Positions 46,703 to 54,514 of a stretch of 64,000 nt of DNA are shown one piece after another. Below the pieces are notes generated by a model. That model was not told the origin of the DNA. It saw nothing but the letters and a program-made list of their open reading frames with translations, and made no database searches. Source of the DNA: Flavobacterium sp. (GTDB lineage: Bacteria; Bacteroidota; Bacteroidia; Flavobacteriales; Flavobacteriaceae); the NCBI RefSeq assembly GCF_029945805.1, contig NZ_JAQSDH010000002.1, positions 1 to 64,000 on the forward strand, given 5' to 3'. Each line of letters starts with the position of its first letter. The first letter of the stretch is position 1. The translations under genes were made by a program, and so were the position numbers.

Positions 46703-47731
46703 ATGAAACGAAAGCTACTTTTGATTATAGCGGTACTCACAATTTCAACTCAAGTAAAAGCGCAAGATCCTGTATTTACAGAGTTCTTTTTAGTACCCGA
46801 AACCTTAAATCCCGGCTTCACTGGTTTTGAAACAGCATGGCACGGAGGTTTGCTGCACAGAAGACAATGGCCCGACGGCAACAGAAAAATTGAAACTCAG
46901 TTTGCTTTTTTAAACAATATGGTGACCGACAGAGCTGCTATCGGAGGGACTATTTTAAGGCACCACGAAGTTTTTACCAACTACAATTACCTTCAAGTTA
47001 ATGCAGCCTACTCCTATTCCGTAGCGCTTAATGACGAATGGGGATTTTGTCCCGGTTTAGAAGTCGGCTGGGGAAACAAAAACCTAAACTTTAGAAATCT
47101 AGTCCTCGAAGATCAGATTGACATCAACACAGGAGCAATCAACGGAGGAAGTGTAGATCCCGGATTTCTGCGCAATAACGACAAAATAGATTTCCTTGAT
47201 GTCTCAGCCGGCTTCGTAATTAATACTGAAAACACCTGGATTGGAGCAGCAGTAAAACACCTAAACAGACCCAACATCTCTTTTACAGAAGAAGGAAATG
47301 TTCAACTAGACATGTTTTTAACGGTTCATGGCGGACATTACTTTGAACTTGATAATTCCCCATCCTCAATATTTCCTGAAGATTGCCGGGTTATGGTCAC
47401 CGCAAATTACATGAGGCAATCCCAATACAATCGACTTGATATCGGAGCCATGTTTGAGGCCGGATATTTTACCATTGGCGCATTGGCGGCGATGAACCCT
47501 GAACGCAGAAGTTCGACGGGTCATTTACTAACCTCTATAAATCCGGTAGCTACATTTAAACTGAGTGAATTCACTTTCGGCTATTCTTATGACTTAAACA
47601 CCTCAAAGCTCGGGCAAACCCAAGGCGTTCACGAACTATCCCTCACCTGGACTTCAAGTCGCGTCTGCAACTCCTGCGATAATTACAAAGTAAAACTAAA
47701 AAGAAACGGAGACTCAGGCTATGTGCGCTAA
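46703..47731 (+). CDS. PorP/SprF-type T9SS outer-membrane protein
   Basis: The 342-residue product has a signal peptide (1-20, ending VKAQ), the N-terminal block PVFTEFFLVPETLNPGFTG and barrel strands typical of PorP/SprF. Such proteins sit in the outer membrane and anchor or translocate a cognate type B cargo; SprF is needed for secretion of SprB. The position right after the adhesin gene implies the same relation here. The stop region overlaps the next start by 11 bp. Confidence 0.93.
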   Translation: MKRKLLLIIAVLTISTQVKAQDPVFTEFFLVPETLNPGFTGFETAWHGGLLHRRQWPDGNRKIETQFAFLNNMVTDRAAIGGTILRHHEVFTNYNYLQVNAAYSYSVALNDEWGFCPGLEVGWGNKNLNFRNLVLEDQIDINTGAINGGSVDPGFLRNNDKIDFLDVSAGFVINTENTWIGAAVKHLNRPNISFTEEGNVQLDMFLTVHGGHYFELDNSPSSIFPEDCRVMVTANYMRQSQYNRLDIGAMFEAGYFTIGALAAMNPERRSSTGHLLTSINPVATFKLSEFTFGYSYDLNTSKLGQTQGVHELSLTWTSSRVCNSCDNYKVKLKRNGDSGYVR

Positions 47732-48107
47732 AACCATAAAAACAGCACTACTACTATTGTGTTGCTTCCTCATTTCCTGCGGTTCAAAAACCACTACTGA
47801 AACCGAAGATAACACTGCCAACGAAGACAATGTTCCAACATCATTCGTAACCACAGAAACTTCAGAATGCAACTTTGAAGACGGAACCTACCCTGCAACC
47901 GTTGACTACAACAATTCACAAACAGGACATTCAGCAACCTACACCCTCGATGTTGAAGTTGAAAACTGCCAGATAATTCAAATCAATTTCCCAAATGGCG
48001 GCTATGTAGATGAAGACCACATCACCGCAGCGGATATAGACGAAAACGGAAATACTTCTGTTGAAGGTGAAGATGGGAAGCGTTATGAAGTGAGGATTGA
48101 TAATTAA
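47721..48107 (+). CDS. Small acidic lipoprotein
   Basis: The 128-residue product has a lipoprotein signal peptide (FLISC, Cys20). The mature part is acidic and contains FEDGTYPATVDYNNSQTGHS and a VEVENCQIIQINFPNGGY core. It overlaps the PorP/SprF gene by 11 bp, so it is probably translated from the same mRNA and may be an accessory to secretion of the adhesin. No family is recognised. Confidence 0.7.
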   Translation: MCAKTIKTALLLLCCFLISCGSKTTTETEDNTANEDNVPTSFVTTETSECNFEDGTYPATVDYNNSQTGHSATYTLDVEVENCQIIQINFPNGGYVDEDHITAADIDENGNTSVEGEDGKRYEVRIDN

Positions 48108-48185
48108 AATGTTCTCCATTGTGGAAAACCGTAAAGATTTGATTTTTATTGTTTTTAAGTTTGAATAATAACTAGATAGAATACT

Positions 48186-48296
48186 ATGAAAAAAAATATC
48201 TTATTGATTTTATTTCCTGCTCTTATCATTTACTGCACAGATAATCGAGATATTAATAGTTCACTTCGCATCACATTTTACTTCATTGCAAATTAA
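48186..48296 (+). CDS. Orphan 36-residue signal-peptide frame
   Basis: A short frame starts with a lipoprotein-like signal sequence (MKKNILLILFPALIIYC) and ends after 36 codons. It is too short to be a normal lipoprotein and may be the truncated 5' end of a lost gene at the boundary of the RT-containing segment. It could also be a chance frame. Confidence 0.3.
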   Translation: MKKNILLILFPALIIYCTDNRDINSSLRITFYFIAN

Positions 48297-48344
48297 TAAG
48301 TAGAAAATAATGTTTAAATATCTAAAGATAAATACAATAAAATT

Positions 48345-48983
48345 ATGAATTTGGAAAAATGCCCCCATTGTAATAAGACCTTGAAAGGTTTATTTAGCGC
48401 AGTACTCATTCCCCAATCAAAATCTGAGTTCATAAATAAACATTTAGAATTTAATTTTGATGCTTACTGTACAAGTTGTTCAGGAGAATTATTAAATAAA
48501 ATTGCTAGAAATTACCAACAGCAAAAAGCAGAAATCGAAAATAGACTAAAACAAATTATTACATACATACCAATCATCTCCAGTGAGGCACCTGTAAAAT
48601 GGGAGTATGACATTGTGGCTATGGTAACTGCACAAACTACATCCGGAACCGGGTTTGCAACCGAATTATCTAGATCTTTTAATGATTTTTTTGGTACCAC
48701 GTCAAATACTACAAATCTGAAAATAGAAAAGGCTACTCAATTATGCATGTCTGATTTAAGGATTAAATGTCTAAGGCTAGGAGGAAATGCAGTAATTTCA
48801 ACAGACATTGATTTTAATGAGATAGGTAGTGGAAGTACAAATATGTTAATGGTTTGTATGGCGGGTACCGCTATACGGGTAAGAGATATTACTAACTTCA
48901 ATGAAAAAAGTAGGGATTATATTGTTGAGGTAATTGAGTTAACAGAAAAGTTGGAAGCAATCGCTGAGATGAACAAAAACTAA
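48345..48983 (+). CDS. Zinc-ribbon plus YbjQ-like domain protein
   Basis: The 212-residue protein has an N-terminal zinc ribbon (CPHC at 5-8, CTSC near 43) and a C-terminal domain whose pattern (VKWEYDIVAMVTAQ, then CLRLGGNAVISTDIDFNEIG, then MVCMAGTAIRV) matches the YbjQ/heavy-metal-binding (DUF74) fold. There is no signal peptide. It precedes the unknown 241-residue gene by 33 bp and could be its partner. A link to the RT downstream is not shown. Confidence 0.7.
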   Translation: MNLEKCPHCNKTLKGLFSAVLIPQSKSEFINKHLEFNFDAYCTSCSGELLNKIARNYQQQKAEIENRLKQIITYIPIISSEAPVKWEYDIVAMVTAQTTSGTGFATELSRSFNDFFGTTSNTTNLKIEKATQLCMSDLRIKCLRLGGNAVISTDIDFNEIGSGSTNMLMVCMAGTAIRVRDITNFNEKSRDYIVEVIELTEKLEAIAEMNKN

Positions 48984-49016
48984 AAATCATATTTACATAA
49001 TTAACAAATAACAATC

Positions 49017-49742
49017 ATGGTAAATAGTTTTGAAGTAGGTAATTTAGTGACTTTTAAATCGCATCCGTTACTTCAAGGATACGAAATAAAAGGTGATGGA
49101 AAATATGTTCCTCCGATAATGATCATAAAAGAGGTTCATTTTGAAGACAAAAAAAAGAAAACACACGATGATGTTTCAGGATTTGAAATTGCGGAAAGAA
49201 TCAAATATATATGTGTTTATTTTGACGATAATAAAAGTGAATTTATTGAAGTACATATTTATCAAAATATGTTAAAGAGTATTCACGATTTGAAAATAGG
49301 ACGATTAGATGATCCTGATAAATTTCATAAAGGTCATCAGAATCTTGTCGATGAAATACTAGATCTTCCCTTAAAACCATCTTATCAGTACGCTGGAATT
49401 TTTTACTTTAAGACTAAAAAATTAGAAGTTTTAAAAAAAAGATCCTCGATAAGAAAAACTTCTGAAATAAATGAAGATGGGACACCCACAGAGATTAAAA
49501 GAAAAAGAATGATTCAATATGTTGTTAATTATACAACCCCAGATTTTATTGTTTGTGGATATAAAAATGAGACTTATACTGATTTGTTTTATAACAATGG
49601 TGATAAAAAAAGATTAGCGTCTATGGAGTTTGTAAAAGTAAAATGGTACAGCCCGTTTCAACAGAAATTTAGTGAACAATATTTACCGATTGAGTTTTTT
49701 ACAGATATTAACCCTTTTCCGATTAATAGTAACAATGAATAA
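49017..49742 (+). CDS. Cytoplasmic protein of unknown function
   Basis: The 241-residue product has no signal peptide or membrane helix. The N-terminal part is beta-rich (FEVGNLVTFKSHPLLQGYEI) like a small barrel, and a YICVYFDDNKSEFIEVHI block follows. A second, similar block appears later (PDFIVCGYKNETYTDLFY, then VKVKWYSPFQQKFSEQYL), suggesting two related beta-barrel domains. No family is recognised. It lies directly upstream of the RT's leader region; whether it belongs to the RT system is unknown. Confidence 0.5.
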   Translation: MVNSFEVGNLVTFKSHPLLQGYEIKGDGKYVPPIMIIKEVHFEDKKKKTHDDVSGFEIAERIKYICVYFDDNKSEFIEVHIYQNMLKSIHDLKIGRLDDPDKFHKGHQNLVDEILDLPLKPSYQYAGIFYFKTKKLEVLKKRSSIRKTSEINEDGTPTEIKRKRMIQYVVNYTTPDFIVCGYKNETYTDLFYNNGDKKRLASMEFVKVKWYSPFQQKFSEQYLPIEFFTDINPFPINSNNE

Positions 49743-49819
49743 ATTATATTTACATTTAGTAATTAAGCTCCTTAGTTAAAGAGATAAAACATTTGTTGAA
49801 CTGTTGTAAACTTAATAGT

Positions 49820-50155
49820 TTCACTTAATTCAGACCGTAAGGATAATAAAATATGTGAATTAGGAAAGGTGTAATTGCAGTCATTTCCTGCAAGTATATC
49901 GATATAAATGCAGGATATGACAGCAACGTCAGTATTCTACAGAAAGATTTATATACTTTAGGTATTAGACGACTAAAGTCTGTGATTGTTACAATCATGG
50001 TTGAGGCGTTTAGGATTATATTAAACATCAGTGAGAGCCCATTGGGCAAAGATAACGTACAAAGTCAGCGGGAGTCGAGAACTCGGCTAACGGTTCAGTC
50101 TCTTAGGGGATGTAGGTTCTATCTCATTATAAAAACCGCGCGGGAGCTTTTTTAC
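49820..50155 (+). ncRNA. Candidate structured RNA upstream of the RT gene
   Basis: The 419-bp gap before the RT has no recognisable protein gene but several stems. CTTAATTCA (49824-49832) pairs with TGAATTAGG (49856-49864). CCTGCA (49887-49892) pairs with TGCAGG (49909-49914) around the palindrome TATATCGATATA. TGATTG (49983-49988) pairs with CAATCA (49992-49997), GCCC (50037) with GGGC (50044), and AGTCGA (50073-50078) with TCGGCT (50083-50088) around loop GAAC. Its position and size fit the template ncRNA of RT-type defence systems. The ends are estimates. The RT frame is open through 49859-50161, so an N-terminal extension of the RT is an alternative reading. Confidence 0.5.
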
Positions 50156-50161
50156 TTATTT

Positions 50162-51649
50162 ATGAAACGAAAGGATTGGTTTAAGGACAGAGGATATCCA
50201 CATTTTTCAAACAAGACGCCTATAGATGTTCGTCAGCAAGTTGAGAACTATATAGCTAATCCAAATAATATTGAAAAGCATTCATTTTATCCCTTAATTT
50301 TTAAGGAAATATCTCAACGACGATATAAGCGTTCTGATTTCAAAGGTATTGAAAGGCATTCTCATAAAACAATGAAGGATGGTAAAGTAATCTCTAATAG
50401 AAAAATTAGAGAGATACTATATGCTAGCCATGTCGATTCTCATATATATTCTTATTATTCTCAAAATATTATCTCTAAAGAATATGAAAAATATTTAGAA
50501 AATAGTATTGTTTCAGTATCTATTTCGGCCTACAGACAAATACCTGCAGCATGTAAGACTAAATTCAAAAACAATACTCACTTTGCAAAAGATGTTTTTG
50601 ACGAAATTGTAAAGAGACAGGATTGTGTTGCTTTGGCTTTCGATATAGAAAATTTTTTTCCTAGCCTTAATCATAAGTTACTGAAATTGAGTTGGGCCAA
50701 AATATTAGGACGTAAATCGTTGCCAAAGGATCATTATAATCTATTTAAGGCAATTACCAAATTTTCGTATGTAAAACTTAATGATCTGAAATTTAAGAAA
50801 GGCCATTTTAATGAAAAGGCACTTGCCAAATTACGAATGGAAGGCAAAAGCACTTTTTTTAATAGTTTAAGTGATTTAATAGATTCGGACATAATTATAC
50901 ATAAGAATCAGAAACATAAAGATGGAAAACTAATAGGGATTCCACAAGGCTTGCCAATTAGTGCGTTATTAGCAAATATTTACATGTTGCCCTTTGACGA
51001 GGCAATAATTGAAAGGCTTACTGTTAAAAATGATATTTTTTACAGAAGGTATTCTGATGATATAGTAATTGTGTGTGAAGAAAAACAAATAGAATTTGTT
51101 GAAAAATTTATAAAAGAACAGATAGAGAAAATTAAACTTATTATTTCAATTCCAAAAACAGAAATTACAGTTTTTAAAATTGACGATAATAGGCTACAAT
51201 CTTTTAGATTAAAAGATGGAATGCTCAAAAAGAATATTCCTTTGAATTATCTTGGATTCGAGTTTTATGGTTATCAAACTTTATTAAAATCCAAAAACTT
51301 AGCAACATTTTATAGAGAGATGAAGGATTCTATCAGAAGAAAACATAAAAGAGCAGAAAAAATAAAAGAAAAATATCTATTAGATTCCGCACCTATTTTT
51401 AAAAGAAAAATTTATCGATTATACAGTTATAAAGGAGAAAAAAAACGATATCTCCCTGCTAAAAATTCCAGCTTTGTTCAAGGAAAATTAGTTATATCAG
51501 AATTTGAACGTAAGTACCGTGGAAATTATTTACGGTATGTATATCGTTCATCGGAAGAAATGGAAGCGCCAGAAATCAAAATGCAAGTAAGAAATCATTG
51601 GAAAATTTTAAAATCAGCATTGGGTAAATATAATTTTAATAATGTATAA
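50162..51649 (+). CDS. Reverse transcriptase, UG/DRT-like
   Basis: The 495-residue protein shows RT motifs in order: AYRQIP and a DVFDEI helix; motif A ALAFDIENFFPS (Asp161); motif B IGIPQGLPISALLANIY (261-274); motif C FYRRYSDDIVIV (YSDD 297-300); motif D KTE; and motif E LNYLGFEFYG. A C-terminal helical thumb-like part follows (about 375-495, ending RNHWKILKSALGKYN). No maturase or endonuclease domain is seen. This fits the unknown-group (Abi-like) defence RTs rather than group II intron RTs. The first ATG giving a good N-terminus is at 50162; the frame is open much further upstream. A REP-like palindrome follows immediately. The class (DRT2, DRT9 or other) cannot be fixed by eye. Confidence 0.85.
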   Translation: MKRKDWFKDRGYPHFSNKTPIDVRQQVENYIANPNNIEKHSFYPLIFKEISQRRYKRSDFKGIERHSHKTMKDGKVISNRKIREILYASHVDSHIYSYYSQNIISKEYEKYLENSIVSVSISAYRQIPAACKTKFKNNTHFAKDVFDEIVKRQDCVALAFDIENFFPSLNHKLLKLSWAKILGRKSLPKDHYNLFKAITKFSYVKLNDLKFKKGHFNEKALAKLRMEGKSTFFNSLSDLIDSDIIIHKNQKHKDGKLIGIPQGLPISALLANIYMLPFDEAIIERLTVKNDIFYRRYSDDIVIVCEEKQIEFVEKFIKEQIEKIKLIISIPKTEITVFKIDDNRLQSFRLKDGMLKKNIPLNYLGFEFYGYQTLLKSKNLATFYREMKDSIRRKHKRAEKIKEKYLLDSAPIFKRKIYRLYSYKGEKKRYLPAKNSSFVQGKLVISEFERKYRGNYLRYVYRSSEEMEAPEIKMQVRNHWKILKSALGKYNFNNV

Positions 51650-51651
51650 TC

Positions 51652-51712
51652 CGATAGCGCGGATTTGCAATCCGTGCCCGCAACTATAATCCAGGCCTCA
51701 CAGGTTTCCAAA
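51652..51712. repeat. REP-like palindrome after the RT gene
   Basis: CGGATT, TGC, AATCCG form a small hairpin inside a segment reading GCGCGGATTTGCAATCCGTG, then GCCCGCAACTATAATCC. This type of element occurs widely in Flavobacterium intergenic regions and resembles REP sequences used by RAYT transposases. It lies 3 bp after the RT stop codon. Confidence 0.55.
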
Positions 51713-51749
51713 AACTTTCAACTAAATTTAAACAGCAAACCAATGCCTA

Positions 51750-52553
51750 ATGAAAAAATTCCTCTTCAAAATCCTCCTAATACTAACCACATCACTAAGC
51801 GCCCAAGTAAAACTCCTATCCTGGAATCTTGAAAACCTCGGAAAATCAAAATCGGATAGCACTATACTCTATATCGCCAATACAGTTAAAGAGTATGACA
51901 TAATAGTCATACAAGAAGTAGTTGCTGGTCATGGCGGAGCACAAGCAGTCGCAAAATTAGCCGACGAACTCAATAGAAAAGGAAGTAAATGGGATTATGT
52001 CATTAGTGATCCAACATCCAGTAGCGCCTATAAAACCGAACGCTATGCCTTCATCTGGAAAACAGCAGTTGTAAAGAAAATTGGAAAAGCATGGCTGGAG
52101 AAAAAGTATAACATAGAAATAGACCGAGAACCTTATTATGCCACTTTTGAATATAAAAACAAACAATTTACTATTGCCAACTTCCACGCAATAACCAAAA
52201 GTAAACAACCAGAAACGGAAATTAAATATTTCAAATTCCTTCCTGAAGAATACCCTACTCTAAATATACTCTTCGTAGGCGACTTCAATTGTCCACAATC
52301 CCATACCGTATTTATCCCTTTAAGAAGAATGAATTACGAATCTGCTTTTTTCAAACAAAAGACGTCTTTAAAGAAAGAGTGTTTTAACAACAACTGTTTG
52401 GCTTCTGAATTTGACAACATTTGGTACAACAAAGAAAAAATAACCCTAAAAAACAGCAAAGCCATTCCTTTTTACACTGATTTCGAAAACTTAAAACGTG
52501 CCAAAAAAGTCTCAGATCATATTCCCATCACAACAGAAATCAGCATCAAGTAG
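51750..52553 (+). CDS. Endonuclease/exonuclease/phosphatase family protein
   Basis: The 267-residue product has a short signal peptide (1-18, ending LSAQ) and the EEP fold motifs: KLLSWNLENLG, VIQEVV, FVGDFNCPQSH and a final SDHIPITTEI (catalytic Asp-His). Enzymes of this family cut DNA, RNA or phosphoesters. The signal peptide implies a periplasmic or secreted enzyme, perhaps a nuclease for scavenging. It lies 100 bp after the RT gene with a REP-like element between, so it is probably not part of that system. Confidence 0.88.
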   Translation: MKKFLFKILLILTTSLSAQVKLLSWNLENLGKSKSDSTILYIANTVKEYDIIVIQEVVAGHGGAQAVAKLADELNRKGSKWDYVISDPTSSSAYKTERYAFIWKTAVVKKIGKAWLEKKYNIEIDREPYYATFEYKNKQFTIANFHAITKSKQPETEIKYFKFLPEEYPTLNILFVGDFNCPQSHTVFIPLRRMNYESAFFKQKTSLKKECFNNNCLASEFDNIWYNKEKITLKNSKAIPFYTDFENLKRAKKVSDHIPITTEISIK

Positions 52554-52651
52554 ATTACTACCGTTTATTTGGTAGGAGGTAATTCCGTAAAAGCCGTTAA
52601 CGAGCTTTGTCACAAAAATGATTAATCCTTAAAAATCAAACAGTAACGCAT

Positions 52652-52687
52652 AAAAAAACGACTTAGTTTTCACTAAATCGTTTTTTC
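52652..52687. terminator. Bidirectional terminator
   Basis: CGACTTAG (52659-52666) pairs with CTAAATCG (52673-52680), one G-U pair, with A-run on the left and T-run on the right. It can end the EEP gene transcript (plus) and the tRNA transcript (minus). Confidence 0.75.
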
Positions 52688-52691
52688 TTTG

Positions 52692-52764
52692 TAGCGGGAA
52701 CAGGACTCGAACCTGTGACCTTCGGGTTATGAGCCCGACGAGCTGCCTACTGCTCTATCCCGCG
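52692..52764 (-). tRNA. Initiator tRNA-Met (CAT)
   Basis: Read on the minus strand, the 73-nt sequence folds into a full cloverleaf. The acceptor CGCGGGA pairs with TCCCGCT except the first pair (C1 opposite T72), the anticodon loop is CTCATAA, and the T arm has ACAGG, TTCGAGT, CCTGT. The unpaired first acceptor position and the three G-C pairs in the anticodon stem (GGG/CCC) identify it as the formyl-methionine initiator tRNA rather than the elongator. The CCA end is not encoded. Confidence 0.95.
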
Positions 52765-52844
52765 CTCTTCGGGTGCAAATATACAACGATAATCGACATG
52801 CGCAACATAAATAAAATAAAAAATGTACTATTTTTTAAATCAGG

Positions 52845-52874
52845 TTGTTATATCTAAATAAAACAGTATTTTTG
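52845..52874 (+). promoter_or_regulatory. Bacteroidetes promoter for J-domain/KTSC gene
   Basis: TTG (52845-52847), 19 bp, then TATTTTTG (52867-52874) matches the consensus. The start codon at 52915 is 41 bp downstream of the -7 element. Confidence 0.7.
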
Positions 52875-52914
52875 CAAAAAATTTGAGAACTGAACTGTTT
52901 TTTATTACAAAAAA

Positions 52915-53367
52915 ATGAATACAAAAAAAATTATTGAATACAGAACGTTACTTGGAGTAACTAAGACAGCTACTTTGAAAGAGCTAAAAACCATTTATAG
53001 AAATGCTATGAAAGATATCCATCCGGATACTATTCAAGATCCTGTAGAACGTTTGGCAGCAGAAGAAAAAAGCACCGAGATTATTGCAGCCTACCATTTC
53101 TTGGTGAGTATCGCTCCAGAGACTTTGGAAAAAGACAAAGCAGAATACACTAGAATCACATCAACTACTAACATCTCAGATTTTCATTATGAGAAAGGAG
53201 TACTTTATGTAACTTTCCTTGACGGAAGTTCATTTGAATATTTTGGTATTTTGAGACCTGTGTATGTCAAAATGGTAAATGCTGAATCGCCAAGTCGTTT
53301 TGCAAGAAGACACATTTACAACGAATACATCTACAGAAGCGCCGCTAAATTAGTAGCAGCTGAGTAA
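52915..53367 (+). CDS. J-domain plus KTSC-domain protein
   Basis: The 150-residue protein has an N-terminal J-domain (about 9-65, including HPD in KDIHPDTI) that should stimulate a DnaK-type chaperone, and a C-terminal KTSC domain (about 85-135, FHYEKGVLYVTFLDGSSFEYFG). It is cytoplasmic. It has its own promoter and terminator. The specific client is unknown. Confidence 0.88.
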   Translation: MNTKKIIEYRTLLGVTKTATLKELKTIYRNAMKDIHPDTIQDPVERLAAEEKSTEIIAAYHFLVSIAPETLEKDKAEYTRITSTTNISDFHYEKGVLYVTFLDGSSFEYFGILRPVYVKMVNAESPSRFARRHIYNEYIYRSAAKLVAAE

Positions 53368-53392
53368 CTAATTTCACAAATAGAATTAATAA

Positions 53393-53426
53393 AAAAAAGG
53401 TCTTGATATTCTCAAGACCTTTTTTA
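53393..53426. terminator. Bidirectional terminator
   Basis: AAAGGTCTTGA pairs with TCAAGACCTTT (about 53396-53421) with an A-run before and a T-run after. It ends the J-domain gene and the convergent LRR gene. Confidence 0.85.
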
Positions 53427-53464
53427 CCTAACAAAATTTAATTCTAAAAAACTAAAACAAATCT

Positions 53465-54319
53465 TTATTCATCAGCAGCGAATGCTGAATTTTTATCGAT
53501 ATTTACTTTCAAAGTTGTCGCAACTCCTTGCTCGTTTACCATGGTCATGTTCAACGTATCTAATTTAGATAAGTTTTTAGAAACCAATCCGTTGAACATA
53601 TTGTATGAAATATTCATTTCTTTTAACTTTCCTAATTTTTCTAAATCAAAAGGAACTTGTCCGTCCATTTTGTTTTCAAACAAACTCAACGTTTCTAACG
53701 AAGAAAGATTTGCAACTTCTTTATCTAATTTTCCAGAAAGTTTGTTACTGTTCAACAACAAGACTTTCAAAGATTTTAACTGATAGTAAGAAGCTGGAAT
53801 TTGACCTTCAATTTCATTGTTAAACAAAGACAGCGTTTCTAAATTTGGTAAATTTCCGATAGCTACTGGCAAAACCCCAGTTAATCTATTCATGTGCATT
53901 TCGATAAATTTCAATTGGGATGCATTACCTAGACTTTCAGGAAGTTTTCCAGAAACTTGATTAAAGGCTACATTCAATTTCACAAGATTTTTCAAATTAC
54001 CAATAGATTCTGGCAAAACACCAGTAATATTATTTCTGAATAAGTTCAGTACTTGTAATGAAGTTAAATTGGCTAATTCAGAAGGTAATTCTCCATTTAG
54101 ATTGTTGTTCATTAATTTAATTGCGATAACTTTATCGTTTTGGATTTCGATACCATACCAAGTAGATACCGGAGATTTTAAATCCCATTTATTAATCCAT
54201 TGAGAACCTTTGGTAGCTTTATTTAATTTGACCAAAGCATCTTTTTCAACTGATGAGATTTCAGCAAAGCTTGAAACCGAAATTAAAAGTAATGTTACGC
54301 AGGTAATAATTGTTTTCAT
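53465..54319 (-). CDS. Secreted leucine-rich-repeat protein
   Basis: The 284-residue product has a signal peptide (1-18) and a block of plant-type leucine-rich repeats (about 60-255; for example LTSLQVLNLFRNNITGVLPE and LKSLKVLLLNSNKLSGKLDK). A polar C-terminal tail ends in FAADE. No T9SS signal is evident, so it may be periplasmic or surface-anchored another way. It probably binds a ligand through the LRR surface; the role is unknown. Confidence 0.8.
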   Translation of the reverse strand: MKTIITCVTLLLISVSSFAEISSVEKDALVKLNKATKGSQWINKWDLKSPVSTWYGIEIQNDKVIAIKLMNNNLNGELPSELANLTSLQVLNLFRNNITGVLPESIGNLKNLVKLNVAFNQVSGKLPESLGNASQLKFIEMHMNRLTGVLPVAIGNLPNLETLSLFNNEIEGQIPASYYQLKSLKVLLLNSNKLSGKLDKEVANLSSLETLSLFENKMDGQVPFDLEKLGKLKEMNISYNMFNGLVSKNLSKLDTLNMTMVNEQGVATTLKVNIDKNSAFAADE

Positions 54320-54478
54320 ATCATTTAAGGTTTGAGGTTATGACAGTCCAAACGTATATATATAATCGTTTAAACACAAAAATAATCGATGAAATGCATT
54401 TTTTAACAATATTTTTATTTATTTATCTTACAAATACTATTATTTTTAATACTAAATTTAACATTAAATTATTTTTTT

Positions 54479-54486
54479 TACATTTG
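54479..54486 (+). promoter_or_regulatory. Possible -7 element for DUF1761 gene
   Basis: TACATTTG matches TAnnTTTG 29 bp before the start at 54515. No TTG lies at the ideal upstream distance, so confidence is limited. Confidence 0.4.
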
Positions 54487-54514
54487 ATATACTAACCAAT
54501 TAAAAATAAAGAAG

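Noticed and set aside
49825..50049. 74-codon antisense frame upstream of the RT as a protein gene
   Set aside because: It overlaps the stems of the candidate RNA, has no recognisable motif, and is on the opposite strand to all neighbours.
49743..51649. Group II intron with its maturase
   Set aside because: The RT lacks maturase and endonuclease domains, and I see no intron 5' GUGYG end or domain V-like hairpin downstream of the RT.
52692..52764. tRNA as an integration site for the RT or another island
   Set aside because: No duplicated 3' end of the tRNA and no integrase gene are visible nearby.
54310..54495. 61-codon plus-strand frame between the LRR and DUF1761 genes
   Set aside because: It is AT-rich promoter DNA giving an Ile/Phe/Asn-rich translation without motif or plausible gene context.
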